Positions 1 to 8,966 of a stretch of DNA of 34,592 nucleotides are shown here, piece by piece. Every line of letters starts with the position of its first letter. Position 1 is the first letter of the stretch. The DNA is taken from contig CALZJV010000022.1 of the NCBI GenBank assembly GCA_945787595.1, forward strand, positions 1 through 34,592. The letters are read 5' to 3'. Both the position numbers and the translations under genes were made by a program. The notes under the pieces were generated by a model. That model saw only the letters and a program-made list of their open reading frames with translations. It was not told the origin of the DNA and did no database searches. This stretch comes from an uncultured Desulfobacterales bacterium. GTDB lineage: Bacteria; Desulfobacterota; Desulfobacteria; Desulfobacterales; JAFDCJ01.

Positions 1-906
1 ATCGGACGGCTGCCTGCCGGGCTGAAGGGCCCGGTGGAAACAGCTTTTGAGGTCGGTAACTATTTGGGCCTGTCCACCGACGATTTCATCGAAAACATTG
101 AATGGATTGCCGAAGAAATGAGCGATGAAATCGGAGAGGAAAACTTTTCAATCCCCATCGACAAAAAAAATGCGGAAGTCCTTTACATCCCTCACCCGTT
201 GGAGGCCAGAGACTTACCATTTTTACTGATGTATGCCATAAAAATTTTACATTCTGCCGCAGAAGATTACACCATATCGTCCTATGATTTCGACACGGTT
301 AATTACGCCTATTACCAGGGCAGCAAAGATAATATGATGCGAATCGCTCAACGCATGCTAGATGCCAGGGAAAAACTGGCGGCCAAAAGTATTGCTCTGG
401 CTCCTTGTGGACACGGCTATCGGGTGATGCGTTGGGAGGTGGAAAAATACCGCGGCAGACCTTTTGCATTTCCTCCCGTCCAAACCATCGTCGAACTGAT
501 TGACCGTTACATTCGGCAAGGACGCATAAGGCTTGAAAAAGACACCTTCGAAGGGCCAATGACATATCACGATCCCTGCAATATCGCCCGTCGAGGCGGC
601 GTCATTCAGGCCCCCAGAAACATTTTAAAGGCCCTTACCTCCACTTTTATAGAAATGCAACCTCATGCAGCCCGCAACTACTGCTGCGGAGGAGGGGGAG
701 GACTGGCATCCACCGGTGATTACGGCCAGTTGCGGATTACCATGGGCAAGAAAAAAGCGGAACAGATTCGGCAGACCGGCGCGAAGGTCGTAGTTACCAA
801 TTGCTTTAATTGCATGACTCAGATCCGTGATCTGAGCAAGGCCTATGATTTGGGCGTCGAGGTTAAGAGTATTGTAGAACTGGTTGCAGAATCACTAAAG
901 CCGTGA
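1..906 (+). CDS. CCG-domain (Fe-S)-binding oxidoreductase subunit, 5' end outside window
   Basis: C-terminal ~300 residues of a DsrK/HdrD/TmcB-type iron-sulfur protein. The frame is open from base 1, so the GTG at 34 is probably internal and the true start lies upstream. Two cysteine-rich CCG-type modules are visible: an APCGHGYR motif near residue 125 (counting from base 34), followed by DPCN; then a YCCGGGGG motif near residue 219 followed by NCFNC. This CX(n)CCG-X(n)-CxxC pattern in the family binds a noncubane [4Fe-4S] cluster or equivalent and passes electrons between quinone or cytochrome partners and thiol/disulfide chemistry. N-terminal ferredoxin-type clusters would lie outside the window. 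The exact paralogue (heterodisulfide reductase-like, glycolate oxidase-like or Tmc-like) cannot be decided. The next gene starts 177 bp downstream on the same strand. Confidence 0.8.
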   Translation: MGRLPAGLKGPVETAFEVGNYLGLSTDDFIENIEWIAEEMSDEIGEENFSIPIDKKNAEVLYIPHPLEARDLPFLLMYAIKILHSAAEDYTISSYDFDTVNYAYYQGSKDNMMRIAQRMLDAREKLAAKSIALAPCGHGYRVMRWEVEKYRGRPFAFPPVQTIVELIDRYIRQGRIRLEKDTFEGPMTYHDPCNIARRGGVIQAPRNILKALTSTFIEMQPHAARNYCCGGGGGLASTGDYGQLRITMGKKKAEQIRQTGAKVVVTNCFNCMTQIRDLSKAYDLGVEVKSIVELVAESLKP

Positions 907-1083
907 CCGCGACTTGCAGAAGCAAAGAAATTATTTCGATTCTAAAAAAAATATCATGAAAAAAGACGGAGCAAGGCAACATTTTCCAATACTCAAAAGT
1001 CAATTCCCCGCCTCTCTCCGAGCTGTAGGCTCTACGAGCCGGAAGCCGGCGGATCCGGGTATCGATAAAAAGGATTAGGTGCA

Positions 1084-1557
1084 ATGTTATCACGGTTCAA
1101 CAATGAAGTATTAGCCTATGGCCCCAGCGCCGTATTACCACAAAATCTGAATAGTGAATGGATCAAAATTTTACAGAAGATGGCGGATGATTTTTTAGAC
1201 ACCAACTTCGATCTTGACGAATGTAAAGATCCGCGGGATGTCGGCGACCCGGTTTTGATGGCGTGTGTCTATGAAATCGCAAGATATCAAGACAAGGATA
1301 AAACAGATTACACTTCAAAAGAAATGGCGGAAAAAATGGTCATCTATGCCCTGGCGATTACGATGGAATCGGTCCACAGGGAATCAAATATCGGATTGCA
1401 AGCGCCCAACCTTGATAATGTTCTTTCGATGGACAGAATTGTTGCTTATCAAAAAATCAATCCCGAATTCGTAAAGATCCTGAAACAGGCATGCATTGTT
1501 CGAACCGCAGAAAAAGGCTGGTTCAAGAACATAAAAGAAAAGATCCTTTCAATATGA
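1084..1557 (+). CDS. Hypothetical protein, 157 aa
   Basis: I do not recognise this family. The protein is acidic and largely helical by composition, with no signal peptide, membrane segment or cysteine cluster; its only cysteines are scattered (DECKD, ACVYE, QACIV). An AAGGATTAGG stretch upstream of the ATG is a plausible ribosome binding site. Its stop overlaps the start of the following histidine kinase gene as ATGA, so the two are probably translated together. Its place between a CCG-domain electron-transfer protein and a sensor kinase suggests, but does not show, an accessory role to one of them. Confidence 0.7.
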   Translation: MLSRFNNEVLAYGPSAVLPQNLNSEWIKILQKMADDFLDTNFDLDECKDPRDVGDPVLMACVYEIARYQDKDKTDYTSKEMAEKMVIYALAITMESVHRESNIGLQAPNLDNVLSMDRIVAYQKINPEFVKILKQACIVRTAEKGWFKNIKEKILSI

Positions 1558-4376
1558 GAAAAATCCGCATCTTATCGGTTTTGGTCGCGGCCTTCCTATC
1601 TATGTTTTTCTTCTATTGCTCCGCGTCGCTAATTTCAAACAAACCCGCCCCCAGAGTTGAAAATGGCCTGCTTGATTTGAGTACCTGGAACTTGAAAACC
1701 GATGGCCCGGTGCGACTTGACGGTACTTGGGAGTTTTTCTGGAATACGCATTTGAAACCGGGTGACCGCTCGAAGGAAACGACACCGACAAGGACTGGTT
1801 TCATCGAAGTTCCCGGGACTTGGAATGGATACGAAATCAATGGAAAGAAAATATACGGCCCGGGCTATGCAACCTACCGGTTGAAAATACTGCTGGCAAA
1901 TGCCGGACAGATACTGGCATTCAAGCTTTTAGATATGGCAACATCTTTTTCAGTGTACCTAGACGGGAAAAAGTTAGTATCCGCCGGTGTCCCGGGTAAA
2001 ACTCTCGAATCAACGACACCGCAGTTTTATCCCCAGATTGTTGAGTTTAAGTCGAGTTCTGAACAATTGGAGGTAGTCATTCTGGTATCAAATTTTCATC
2101 ACCGTAAGGGCGGCGCCTGGGAACCCATCCTGTTGGGCATGTCTGAGGATGTGCGCCAAATCAGACAAAACGCCCTTAATCTCAATTTTTTTCTGTTCGG
2201 CGGCATCCTGATGATGGGTCTCTACCATTTAGGCCTTTTTATCATCAGAGCAAAAGAAAAATCCACGCTTTATTTCGGGATTTTCTGTTTCCTGATTGCA
2301 ATCAGGAGTCTTGTAACCGGGGAAAGGTATCTAATCGGTCTTCTGCCTGATTTTAGCTGGGAGGTTTATACCAAAATTGCCTATCTGACATTTTATCTCG
2401 GAATGCCTGTACTGGCCATGTATTTCCGAAATATTTTTCCACGAGAACTTTCGAAGTTTTTTATCCCTCTGGTGAATATTGTCGGTGCCTTATTTTCAGC
2501 TATCGTTTTATTCACGCCTGCCAAAATCTATACCTACACGACACCGTTATTTCAAGCTTCTGCGGTCGCAGCCTCTTGCTATGGCTTTTACGTTCTCATC
2601 CTGGCCTTAATCCGCGGACGCCAGGGAGCATTTGTATGTCTCGCTGGCTTTGCAATTTTATTTCTAACGATTGTCAATGATATGCTGTATTCCAATCTTC
2701 TCGTTCAGACCGGCTACATGATCCAGTTCGGATTTTTTATATTTATTTTCTTTCAAGCCTTTTTGCTCTCCGTTCGTTTTTCAAAGGCGTTTGAAACTGT
2801 TGAAGTGCAGCATCGAAACTTGGAAGACACAAATGCTGCTTACGAGAAAGAAATCATAGAACGCAAGCGCACCGAAGAAGCACTGCGGGAAAGCGAAGAG
2901 AAGTACCGCGCGCTGGTGGAGAATGCCAGCGACGCCATTGTCGTTGCCCGCGATGGAATGCTTTGTTTCGTCAACTCCCGGGCAGTCGAGCTTTCGGGTT
3001 ATTCAGAAAAAGAGCTTAAATCCAATCCCTTTATCACGGTGGTCCACCCGCAAGATAGGGATATGGTGCAGCATAATTATTTACAAAGGCTCAGCGGCAA
3101 ACCGATGCCTGCGGACACCACTTTCAGGTGTCTCCACAAGGATGGCAGTGTCAGATGGGTGGAAACAAGTGTCGTTATGATTTCCTGGGAGGGTGTGCCG
3201 GCAACCTTGAATTTTCTACGCGATATTACCGAGAAACGCCGTCTGAAGGAGGAGCTTCTGAAGGCACAGAAACTCGAGGCCATTGGTGTTCTCGCCGGAG
3301 GTATTGCTCACGATTTTAACAATTTTTTGGCCATAATTATGGGGAATGTTTCCCTGGCAAAGATGGAAGCCAGTCAGAATGATAAAATCTATCCTCTATT
3401 GGAAGAAGCGGAAGAAGCCTCTAACCGGGCAAGGGACTTAACATTGCAGTTGATTACCTTTTCCAAGGGAGGCGCCCCGGTAAAGAAGGTCACAACCATA
3501 TCGGATGTCATCGTTGGGTGTTCCACATTTGCGCTGAGCGGATCCAAGGTCAGGTGTGATTTCAAATTGCCGGCCGATTTATGGCCGGTAAAAATAGATG
3601 TCGGACAGATCAACCAGGTCATCCAGAATATCATCATCAATGCGGATCAAGCGATGCCTGATGGTGGGACCATTCGAGTCAGTGCCGCGAATATCGCCGT
3701 GGACATGAATCCAGGATTGCCGCTGATACCTGGAAAATATGTTCAGCTCACATTCCAGGATACCGGATCCGGTATTCCTGAAGTGATTCTTAATAAAATT
3801 TTTGATCCCTATTTTACTTCAAAAGAGAATGGTAGCGGGTTGGGACTGACAACTGCTTATTCGATTATAACCCAACACGATGGGCACATTACAGTCGATT
3901 CACAGGTAGGGATTGGAACCACTTTTACGGTTTACCTGCCGTCTTCAAAAGAAGCGTTTCGGGAAAAGGCCGAAAGAACAAGTATGGCCATACAGGGCAA
4001 AGGCAAAATCCTGGCGATGGATGATGAACCAATGATACAAAGGCTTATCCAGCAAATGTTGCAGCAAATTGGATATGAAGTTGAACTGGCCAATAATGGG
4101 GAGGAGGCCATCGGACTCTATCGGCAAGCCATAGCGGCGGGCAAACCCTTTGACGCGGTCATACTCGATTTAACGGTGCCGGGAGCTTTGGGAGGAAAAG
4201 AAGCTGTTGCTAAATTGCATGAAATTGATGTAAATGTAAAGGCCATCGTTTCCAGTGGTTATTCAAACGATCCAGTGATGTCCAATTATGAAGAATACGG
4301 ATTTAGCGGCGTTGTTGAAAAACCGTATAATTTAAAAAAGCTTGGTGAAGCTCTGGAGGAAATTTTAAACCCCTAG
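1554..4376 (+). CDS. 7TMR-DISM hybrid sensor histidine kinase with PAS and receiver domains
   Basis: A 940-residue membrane sensor kinase. The start is placed at the ATG overlapping the previous stop (ATGA). This is better than the longer reading from 1491, because it puts a hydrophobic signal/lipobox-like segment (FFFYC, Cys about 22) at the N-terminus. Order: periplasmic DISMED2-like jelly-roll (about 45-190, with GTWEFFW and VPGTWN), seven-helix DISM membrane region (about 210-410), coiled coil (410-450), PAS (about 455-575), HisKA with the H-box GGIAHDFNN (His586), HATPase with the N-box NIIINADQ, DTGSGIP and GSGLGLTT, then a C-terminal receiver with DDEP, phospho-acceptor Asp872 in VILDLTVPG, and the conserved Lys in VEKPY. 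DISM input domains are thought to sense carbohydrate-like or other periplasmic ligands. A hybrid kinase needs a phosphotransfer partner, and none is evident nearby. All catalytic motifs look intact. Confidence 0.92.
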   Translation: MRKIRILSVLVAAFLSMFFFYCSASLISNKPAPRVENGLLDLSTWNLKTDGPVRLDGTWEFFWNTHLKPGDRSKETTPTRTGFIEVPGTWNGYEINGKKIYGPGYATYRLKILLANAGQILAFKLLDMATSFSVYLDGKKLVSAGVPGKTLESTTPQFYPQIVEFKSSSEQLEVVILVSNFHHRKGGAWEPILLGMSEDVRQIRQNALNLNFFLFGGILMMGLYHLGLFIIRAKEKSTLYFGIFCFLIAIRSLVTGERYLIGLLPDFSWEVYTKIAYLTFYLGMPVLAMYFRNIFPRELSKFFIPLVNIVGALFSAIVLFTPAKIYTYTTPLFQASAVAASCYGFYVLILALIRGRQGAFVCLAGFAILFLTIVNDMLYSNLLVQTGYMIQFGFFIFIFFQAFLLSVRFSKAFETVEVQHRNLEDTNAAYEKEIIERKRTEEALRESEEKYRALVENASDAIVVARDGMLCFVNSRAVELSGYSEKELKSNPFITVVHPQDRDMVQHNYLQRLSGKPMPADTTFRCLHKDGSVRWVETSVVMISWEGVPATLNFLRDITEKRRLKEELLKAQKLEAIGVLAGGIAHDFNNFLAIIMGNVSLAKMEASQNDKIYPLLEEAEEASNRARDLTLQLITFSKGGAPVKKVTTISDVIVGCSTFALSGSKVRCDFKLPADLWPVKIDVGQINQVIQNIIINADQAMPDGGTIRVSAANIAVDMNPGLPLIPGKYVQLTFQDTGSGIPEVILNKIFDPYFTSKENGSGLGLTTAYSIITQHDGHITVDSQVGIGTTFTVYLPSSKEAFREKAERTSMAIQGKGKILAMDDEPMIQRLIQQMLQQIGYEVELANNGEEAIGLYRQAIAAGKPFDAVILDLTVPGALGGKEAVAKLHEIDVNVKAIVSSGYSNDPVMSNYEEYGFSGVVEKPYNLKKLGEALEEILNP

Positions 4377-4506
4377 AGATCAATCCGTCCCTGCACACGT
4401 ATCGGTTTAACGAATGGAATGCGCTTGTTTGATTGAGACCATGGCTTGGAATTCGATTTCTGAGAGGGATCTGCAGTCTGACAAGTGAGGAACAGATAAG
4501 TCTCGC
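4377..4506. other. Convergent intergenic spacer
   Basis: Short gap between the convergent kinase and diguanylate cyclase genes. I see no clear hairpin followed by a T-tract and no small ORF with a ribosome binding site. Confidence 0.5.
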
Positions 4507-5595
4507 TCAAACGAGATCCCTTACAGTTACTGTGTTGCGGCCCGCATCTTTGGATGCATATAATGCGTCATCGGCTGTTTTGACAAGATCATCAGGATGA
4601 ACTCCCTTCATAGGAGGTATGATCGTAGCAACCCCCAAACTTAATGTAACAAAATCGTTCACCTCGGAGCCAGCGTGTTCCCGTTTTAATGAAGAAACGT
4701 TGGTGCGAATTTTTTCGGCGACCTTAAATGCGCCATCCGATGGGGTATCCGGTAAAATGATCACGAACTCTTCGCCACCATATCGAGCCACCATGTCAGC
4801 GGGCCTTTGCACGCTATTCTTGATACAATCAGCCACTGCTTGCAAACAAGCATCGCCTTGTGGGTGACCATAGTGATCATTGTAACGCTTAAAAAAGTCT
4901 ATATCACTTAGAATCACAGAAATCGGTTGCTGGACTCGGCGCATTCGCAGCCACTCTTTCTGAAGCGTTTCATCAAAGATGCGTCGGTTTGCCAGCTGGG
5001 TTAATCCATCAGTGACTGCCAACTTTTCTAACTCCATATTGGCGTTTTCCAGAGCCTTTTCATGCTTTTTTCGTTCTGTAATATCCTTGAATTGTTCGAC
5101 AACCCCTATGATCTCACTTGCTAGGCCGAAAAGCGGAGTTCCAGTCAGCCAAAACGGGTAAAAGTTGCCTTTTGTGATTTCTAATTCGATGTCTGATTCA
5201 GTACGCCGGTTTCCCTTCTTGATTCGTTGCGTTGGACAATTTTCAGTTCGACATATCGGCGAAGCTAAAATTTCATGGCACTTCTTACCTATTACAGCTG
5301 TTTTATTCTTCAGGTTTAAAATATCAATGAATGCTTTATTGACTCGCAGGATTGTATTTTCCTCATCAATGACCCAGACTGGGTCGCCGACCGCATCAAA
5401 GATTTGATCAAACTCGAGACGGGCAATTTCTGCTTCTACGGTAAGCATGTTCGCCCGAGAATAGACCTCTTCATACATATCGAGCAGATCCTGGTTTTCT
5501 TCTTTAAGCGCTTTTAGCTCATCCTTAATAACCTGTTCTGTGAATGACTTCTTTTCAACTTTATCCTGATTGCCTTTGTATGAAGTAGCATTCAT
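4507..5595 (-). CDS. PAS-GGDEF diguanylate cyclase
   Basis: A 362-residue soluble signalling protein predicted to make cyclic di-GMP from two GTP. An N-terminal coiled coil (about 10-60) precedes a PAS domain (about 62-175, ending in the typical DITERK) and a GGDEF domain (about 190-360). The active-site signature is GGEEF at 273-277, the metal-binding Asp is in SDIDFF (Asp231), and the product-inhibition I-site RPAD lies at 264-267, exactly five residues before the signature. The cyclase should therefore be active and feedback-inhibited. No transmembrane segment is seen, so the PAS probably senses a cytoplasmic cue; three cysteines in the PAS (CHEIL, ICRTENC) could bind a ligand or respond to redox. 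The gene starts inside the tail of a truncated universal stress protein ORF. Confidence 0.92.
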   Translation of the reverse strand: MNATSYKGNQDKVEKKSFTEQVIKDELKALKEENQDLLDMYEEVYSRANMLTVEAEIARLEFDQIFDAVGDPVWVIDEENTILRVNKAFIDILNLKNKTAVIGKKCHEILASPICRTENCPTQRIKKGNRRTESDIELEITKGNFYPFWLTGTPLFGLASEIIGVVEQFKDITERKKHEKALENANMELEKLAVTDGLTQLANRRIFDETLQKEWLRMRRVQQPISVILSDIDFFKRYNDHYGHPQGDACLQAVADCIKNSVQRPADMVARYGGEEFVIILPDTPSDGAFKVAEKIRTNVSSLKREHAGSEVNDFVTLSLGVATIIPPMKGVHPDDLVKTADDALYASKDAGRNTVTVRDLV

Positions 5596-5878
5596 AGTTC
5601 ACCCAAAATAAATATTGGTTAAAATTTTTATCACCGCCGATAGTCTGCTGGATGATATCCTCACCATTGACCGCCGAATCCTCCGATTCTCCGGAATCCG
5701 ATGCTTTTTTCGCTTGAGAGTTTCCACAGGGATCATCCGGCATCATAACATTGAAAATATGCAACTTGGTATTATCTTTTTTGGCCCAATCCAGGCCGTG
5801 AACAAAGGCAGTATTGGCATGTTCGGAAAAATCGGTACAAAAGAGGGAGTTTTTATATGCGGGCACAGGCGATACCAT
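5561..5878 (-). pseudogene. Truncated universal stress protein (UspA family)
   Basis: The N-terminal stretch (KNSLFCTDFSEHA, then FVHGLDWAKKDNTKLHIFNV) matches beta1-alpha1-beta2 of UspA-family proteins. About 60 residues later the homology stops and the frame runs through non-family sequence into the start of the diguanylate cyclase gene, ending in TAA. Usual length is 140-160 residues with a C-terminal nucleotide-binding GxxG(9)GS motif, which is missing here, so this is a broken gene. I prefer the ATG at 5878; an in-frame start at 5908 is also possible. No convincing ribosome binding site is seen for either. Confidence 0.6.
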
Positions 5879-6078
5879 ATCGAATCGAACTGCTACTGTT
5901 CTGCCCAATTCATACGTCTTTAGTATTTTATAGCATATCCGTTGCGTTAAGCCAACTCACAATTTTCTTGAACGCTATCTTAAGGAGTTAAATAACCTAT
6001 TAATATCATGATGATACTGTTTTGGCGCTGCCTCAGGCGGCAATGCAAAATCGATGCGATCAAGGGGTAAATATTTAA

Positions 6079-7464
6079 TTATGCCTGTTTGCGCTTAGAC
6101 ACGAAATTTTGAAGATCTCTTTGGATGGCGGGATCCATATCCGGTTTTTCATAGGCTTCCAGCCGTTTTTGGGCAATCCGATAGGCTCTGCTAGCGATAT
6201 CGGTAACGTCGGAGCTTTGCCAGGTATCGTAGGACAGCCGGTTCATGATTTCAGTGGGTTGAAATTCGGTTCGGCACAGTTCAAAGGTGCGCGGATGGGT
6301 CAGGTATTGACCGCCCACCCCCACCTCTCGGATGGTATCCAAATCGATGGTATCCTCGTCGACCACCACCTCGGAGGTGATTTTGGTCACGGTTCGCCAC
6401 AGCTCCTCATCGGCAATAAATTTAGCCAGATTCATGGCCATGTAGGCACCCAGAATGCCGCAAGTGTGGAGCACAAAATCGATTCGGTTTTGCCGGGTGG
6501 CCAGAAGGGCTAGGCCGGATTGGGCCCCGGCCTGGAAATCGAGAGTATGGGCATCGGTCAGCCCCCCCCCGCTGCGGCATGGCAGGTTGTAATAGCGGGC
6601 CAGGGCCGCGCCGGACGCCATGGATAAATGGATTTCGGCTGAGCCCAGGTAAAAGCTGCCACTGTGCATGTCCATGGGGCTGCCGCCCGTTCCGTAGACC
6701 ACCGGCGCACCGGGAGCCGCCAATTGGCTCAATACGATGCCGGTCAAAATGGCCGCATTGGAGACCACCATGAGGCCGGCGAGTTTCATGGGGACGGTAG
6801 CTCCCATGATGCCGCCGCCGGTAATGAGAAGCGGCTGTCGGTCGCCGGCGAACGCCATTAAGGCCTCGGCCATCTCCTCAGCATATTGTAACGGGGCCAG
6901 AGCGTTGATGTTGGATACCATCACCGGCCGGCCAACATCACCGAAAACGATACGCGCCATTTCCAGAGCGTCACGGGCGGTAACAGCCGAGAGGGGGCTG
7001 CCCATAAAGGGTTGATCACTATACGAAATGTTCGCCAGGAGCATATCAAGATGATAATGTGCATGCGGCAAATCGGTGGGATCTACCATTAAAAAACCAG
7101 TTACGTTGATGACATCCGAGGAGTGGCCCAGTTTGCAAAATTGATGATAATCGGCCAGGGTAGCGTTTCTTTTGGTACCGCTGGCGGTGATCATATGGGG
7201 CGCCCCATAACCCGGTGACAAGGCCGGCTCGCCGCCGATAATGATATCCCTAACCGGATTGCGTGCATGCAAGGTGAAGGTCGAGGGTGCATGCTCAAGG
7301 GCGTTTTGGACCTGTCGTTCGGTGGGGAAAACCAATTGCCCGTCGGTCTTGAACCCATGCTGTTTAAAGAGCGAGACCGCTTTCTCACTGTGAAAGGCGA
7401 CGCCAGTATCAGCCAAAATTTCCATGGTGGCGTTGTGGATCAGGTTGAGTTGTGAGATATTCAT
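6079..7464 (-). CDS. Trimethylamine methyltransferase (MttB) family protein, non-pyrrolysine
   Basis: Full-length (461 aa) member of the MttB/COG5598 family, which demethylates quaternary or tertiary amines and passes the methyl group to a corrinoid protein. The N-terminal part (TMEILADTGVAFHSEKAV), the glycine-rich ITGGGIMGAT region and the C-terminal THPRTF stretch are typical. There is no in-frame TAG, so it does not use pyrrolysine. Members without pyrrolysine include MtgB (glycine betaine), MtcB (carnitine) and MtpB (proline betaine); the substrate here cannot be read from sequence. The start is supported by AGAGGAG nine bases upstream. No corrinoid protein (MtbC-like) or methyl-corrinoid:THF methyltransferase gene is in the window. 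It sits 140 bp downstream of, and co-directional with, the GntR regulator, so the two may be cotranscribed. Confidence 0.9.
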   Translation of the reverse strand: MNISQLNLIHNATMEILADTGVAFHSEKAVSLFKQHGFKTDGQLVFPTERQVQNALEHAPSTFTLHARNPVRDIIIGGEPALSPGYGAPHMITASGTKRNATLADYHQFCKLGHSSDVINVTGFLMVDPTDLPHAHYHLDMLLANISYSDQPFMGSPLSAVTARDALEMARIVFGDVGRPVMVSNINALAPLQYAEEMAEALMAFAGDRQPLLITGGGIMGATVPMKLAGLMVVSNAAILTGIVLSQLAAPGAPVVYGTGGSPMDMHSGSFYLGSAEIHLSMASGAALARYYNLPCRSGGGLTDAHTLDFQAGAQSGLALLATRQNRIDFVLHTCGILGAYMAMNLAKFIADEELWRTVTKITSEVVVDEDTIDLDTIREVGVGGQYLTHPRTFELCRTEFQPTEIMNRLSYDTWQSSDVTDIASRAYRIAQKRLEAYEKPDMDPAIQRDLQNFVSKRKQA

Positions 7465-7604
7465 CGGTTGTCGCTCCTCTTTCGTCTTTTATTCAGTATT
7501 CAAAACCTGGCACCTGAAACCTCAAGCCGTATCTTAGAACATGTTGTCAAAAAAATAAGGGCCTAAAGAGGACATGTAGCGGTAAAAATATCGCTCCCGG
7601 TCGT

Positions 7605-8330
7605 TCAAGCGTCCATCTCCAGATAACGCTGCTTAAGCGACTTCATGTGGCGGGACATACAGGCAACCGCTTCGGTCGGGTTACGGTTTTTGATGCTGAG
7701 AAACAATTTTTCATGTTCACTGATATCAAAGGCAATGTAAGCGTAAAAGTGCCGGTCGAACTGATGGATCTCAGTCCGGGTGGCATTGCTGAGGGTGTAG
7801 ATTTTTTCCAATAGGTCCTCGATGACAGGATTTTTAGCGGCGGCCGCAAGGTGTTGATGAAATTCAAGGTCGTCTTGGTAGAATTGCGTGGGCCTGTCTT
7901 GGGAGCGCTGCATCTTGAGTATGGATTGCGACATGTCCTCGATATCATCAGCCGTCCGGCGTTGGGCGGCCAATTCCGCTACGGCGATCTCCAAGCCCTG
8001 GCGTGCTTCGATCAGATCGATCATGGCACCCCGTTTGACCGATAGAAAAATAGACAAGGGTTCCAAGGGCCAATCGTTGGGGGAGGCCGAAATAAAATTG
8101 CCGTCGCCATGACGGTTTTCGATGACGCCTAAGATGCTCAAGGCCTTTAATGCCTCCCGTAAGGAGGAGCGGCTGACCTTGAACAGGTTGGCCAGGGTGC
8201 GCTCACCGGGCAAACGGCTGCCGGGAGCGATCTGACCGGAATGGATCAGATGCTTGATCTCGCGAATGATTTTCTCCGGCAGGTTCTCCTTTTTGACCGG
8301 ATTGACCTCGATGTCGGGTTTAGAACTCAT
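7605..8330 (-). CDS. GntR-family transcriptional regulator, FadR subfamily (FCD domain)
   Basis: A 241-residue regulator with an N-terminal winged helix (about 18-80, with the signature PGSRLPGERTLANLFKVSRSSLREAL) and a C-terminal all-helical FCD ligand domain (about 100-235). The FCD metal-binding residues are present: Asp and His in DDLEFHQHL and two later His (EHEKLF, SRHMKS), so it probably binds a carboxylate effector through a divalent metal. It lies between the mttB-family gene (same strand) and the divergent mmgE/prpD gene, and two candidate operators are visible in the 636-bp divergent region. It is the likely repressor of this catabolic cluster (inference). No clear Shine-Dalgarno precedes the ATG. 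Confidence 0.92.
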   Translation of the reverse strand: MSSKPDIEVNPVKKENLPEKIIREIKHLIHSGQIAPGSRLPGERTLANLFKVSRSSLREALKALSILGVIENRHGDGNFISASPNDWPLEPLSIFLSVKRGAMIDLIEARQGLEIAVAELAAQRRTADDIEDMSQSILKMQRSQDRPTQFYQDDLEFHQHLAAAAKNPVIEDLLEKIYTLSNATRTEIHQFDRHFYAYIAFDISEHEKLFLSIKNRNPTEAVACMSRHMKSLKQRYLEMDA

Positions 8331-8413
8331 AGTGAATCAGGCAAATGTTTACACGGGGTTTGCAGGATGCCAGACGATTGTGCACGCCCGTCACGATAGC
8401 TGATGGTCATTAG

Positions 8414-8427
8414 GTTTACGAGTAAAC
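8414..8427. promoter_or_regulatory. Candidate GntR operator (GTTTAC-N2-GTAAAC)
   Basis: Six-base inverted repeat GTTTAC-GA-GTAAAC about 85 bp upstream of the GntR gene. A related half-site, GTTTACAC, lies at 8346-8353. Position and symmetry fit an autoregulatory site; binding is inferred. Confidence 0.4.
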
Positions 8428-8496
8428 AATCCGCGTCCAGAGGGCCCAGCTTTGATTTCACCCCATAGGGATGGAGTTTACTTTGAGACGTCCAGT

Positions 8497-8642
8497 GGAA
8501 TAATGGAATGGTGGAATAATGGAATATTGGATTTTAAAAACGGATTTTATCTTGATTTTAATCTCTGATTTATGAGCTGTATCGAAAAAAGATTTCATCC
8601 TTCTGAACCCATTATTCCAACCTTCCAATATTCCATCATTCC
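8497..8642. repeat. Imperfect long inverted repeat with GGAATA-rich arms
   Basis: The left arm (8497-8531) and the reverse complement of the right arm (8608-8642) both consist of GGAAT(A/G)(A/N)TGG units and share GGAATG-N-TGGAATA. They enclose ~76 bp. In RNA or single-stranded DNA this would fold as a large hairpin. The arms are themselves internally repetitive. It looks like a small non-coding repeat element rather than a terminator, because no T-tract follows. Confidence 0.55.
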
Positions 8643-8769
8643 TTGTCATATGTATTCGGCACAGCCAACTTACTCTGACCTGACCCAGAGGACCAGGTTT
8701 TCTAAATTTGAATAAACCAGTCTCCTTCCGGATCAATAACAGTTGGCCGGAAAATGGTCAAAATAGCAC

Positions 8770-8798
8770 TTGACAAAGCCCAAGACAACGATTAATAG
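8770..8798 (+). promoter_or_regulatory. Candidate sigma70 promoter of mmgE/prpD
   Basis: A perfect TTGACA at 8770-8775 is followed after 17 bp by TAATAG at 8793-8798. Transcription would start near 8805, placing the FadR-like operator at 8807-8817 on the start site and leaving a ~160-nt leader before the ATG at 8967. Confidence 0.5.
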
Positions 8799-8806
8799 AC
8801 ATTTAG

Positions 8807-8817
8807 TGGTATGACCA
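8807..8817. promoter_or_regulatory. FadR-type operator TGGT-N3-ACCA
   Basis: TGGTATGACCA is a perfect match to the TGGTNNNACCA core known for FadR-subfamily GntR regulators, and the right flank continues as ACCAGT like the E. coli FadR site. It lies at the predicted start point of the mmgE/prpD promoter, so binding of the neighbouring GntR protein should repress that gene. Confidence 0.55.
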
Positions 8818-8966
8818 GTGTACCGATTTTGATAATCGAAATTTCCCGGATTGTCAACTCTTATGTTGGGTGAACTCCCCTGCGAGGTATCCCCACCCTT
8901 AAGAACCAAACCGCGAATGCCGGTGAGATAACATCCGATGCGTGAACCGGTAGGAAGGCATTTCAC

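Larger units (their letters stand above)
8331..8769. other. Divergent intergenic region between gntR and mmgE/prpD
   Basis: Holds the candidate operator at 8414-8427 and the long imperfect inverted repeat at 8497-8642. I see no gene in it; the minus-strand reading across the repeat is low-complexity and has no ribosome binding site. Confidence 0.5.

Noticed and set aside
6079..7464. Pyrrolysine in the MttB-family protein
   Set aside because: No in-frame TAG; the gene is full length with sense codons throughout.
8458..8736. Minus-strand 92-residue ORF
   Set aside because: It crosses the GGAAT-type inverted repeat, has low-complexity translation and no ribosome binding site.
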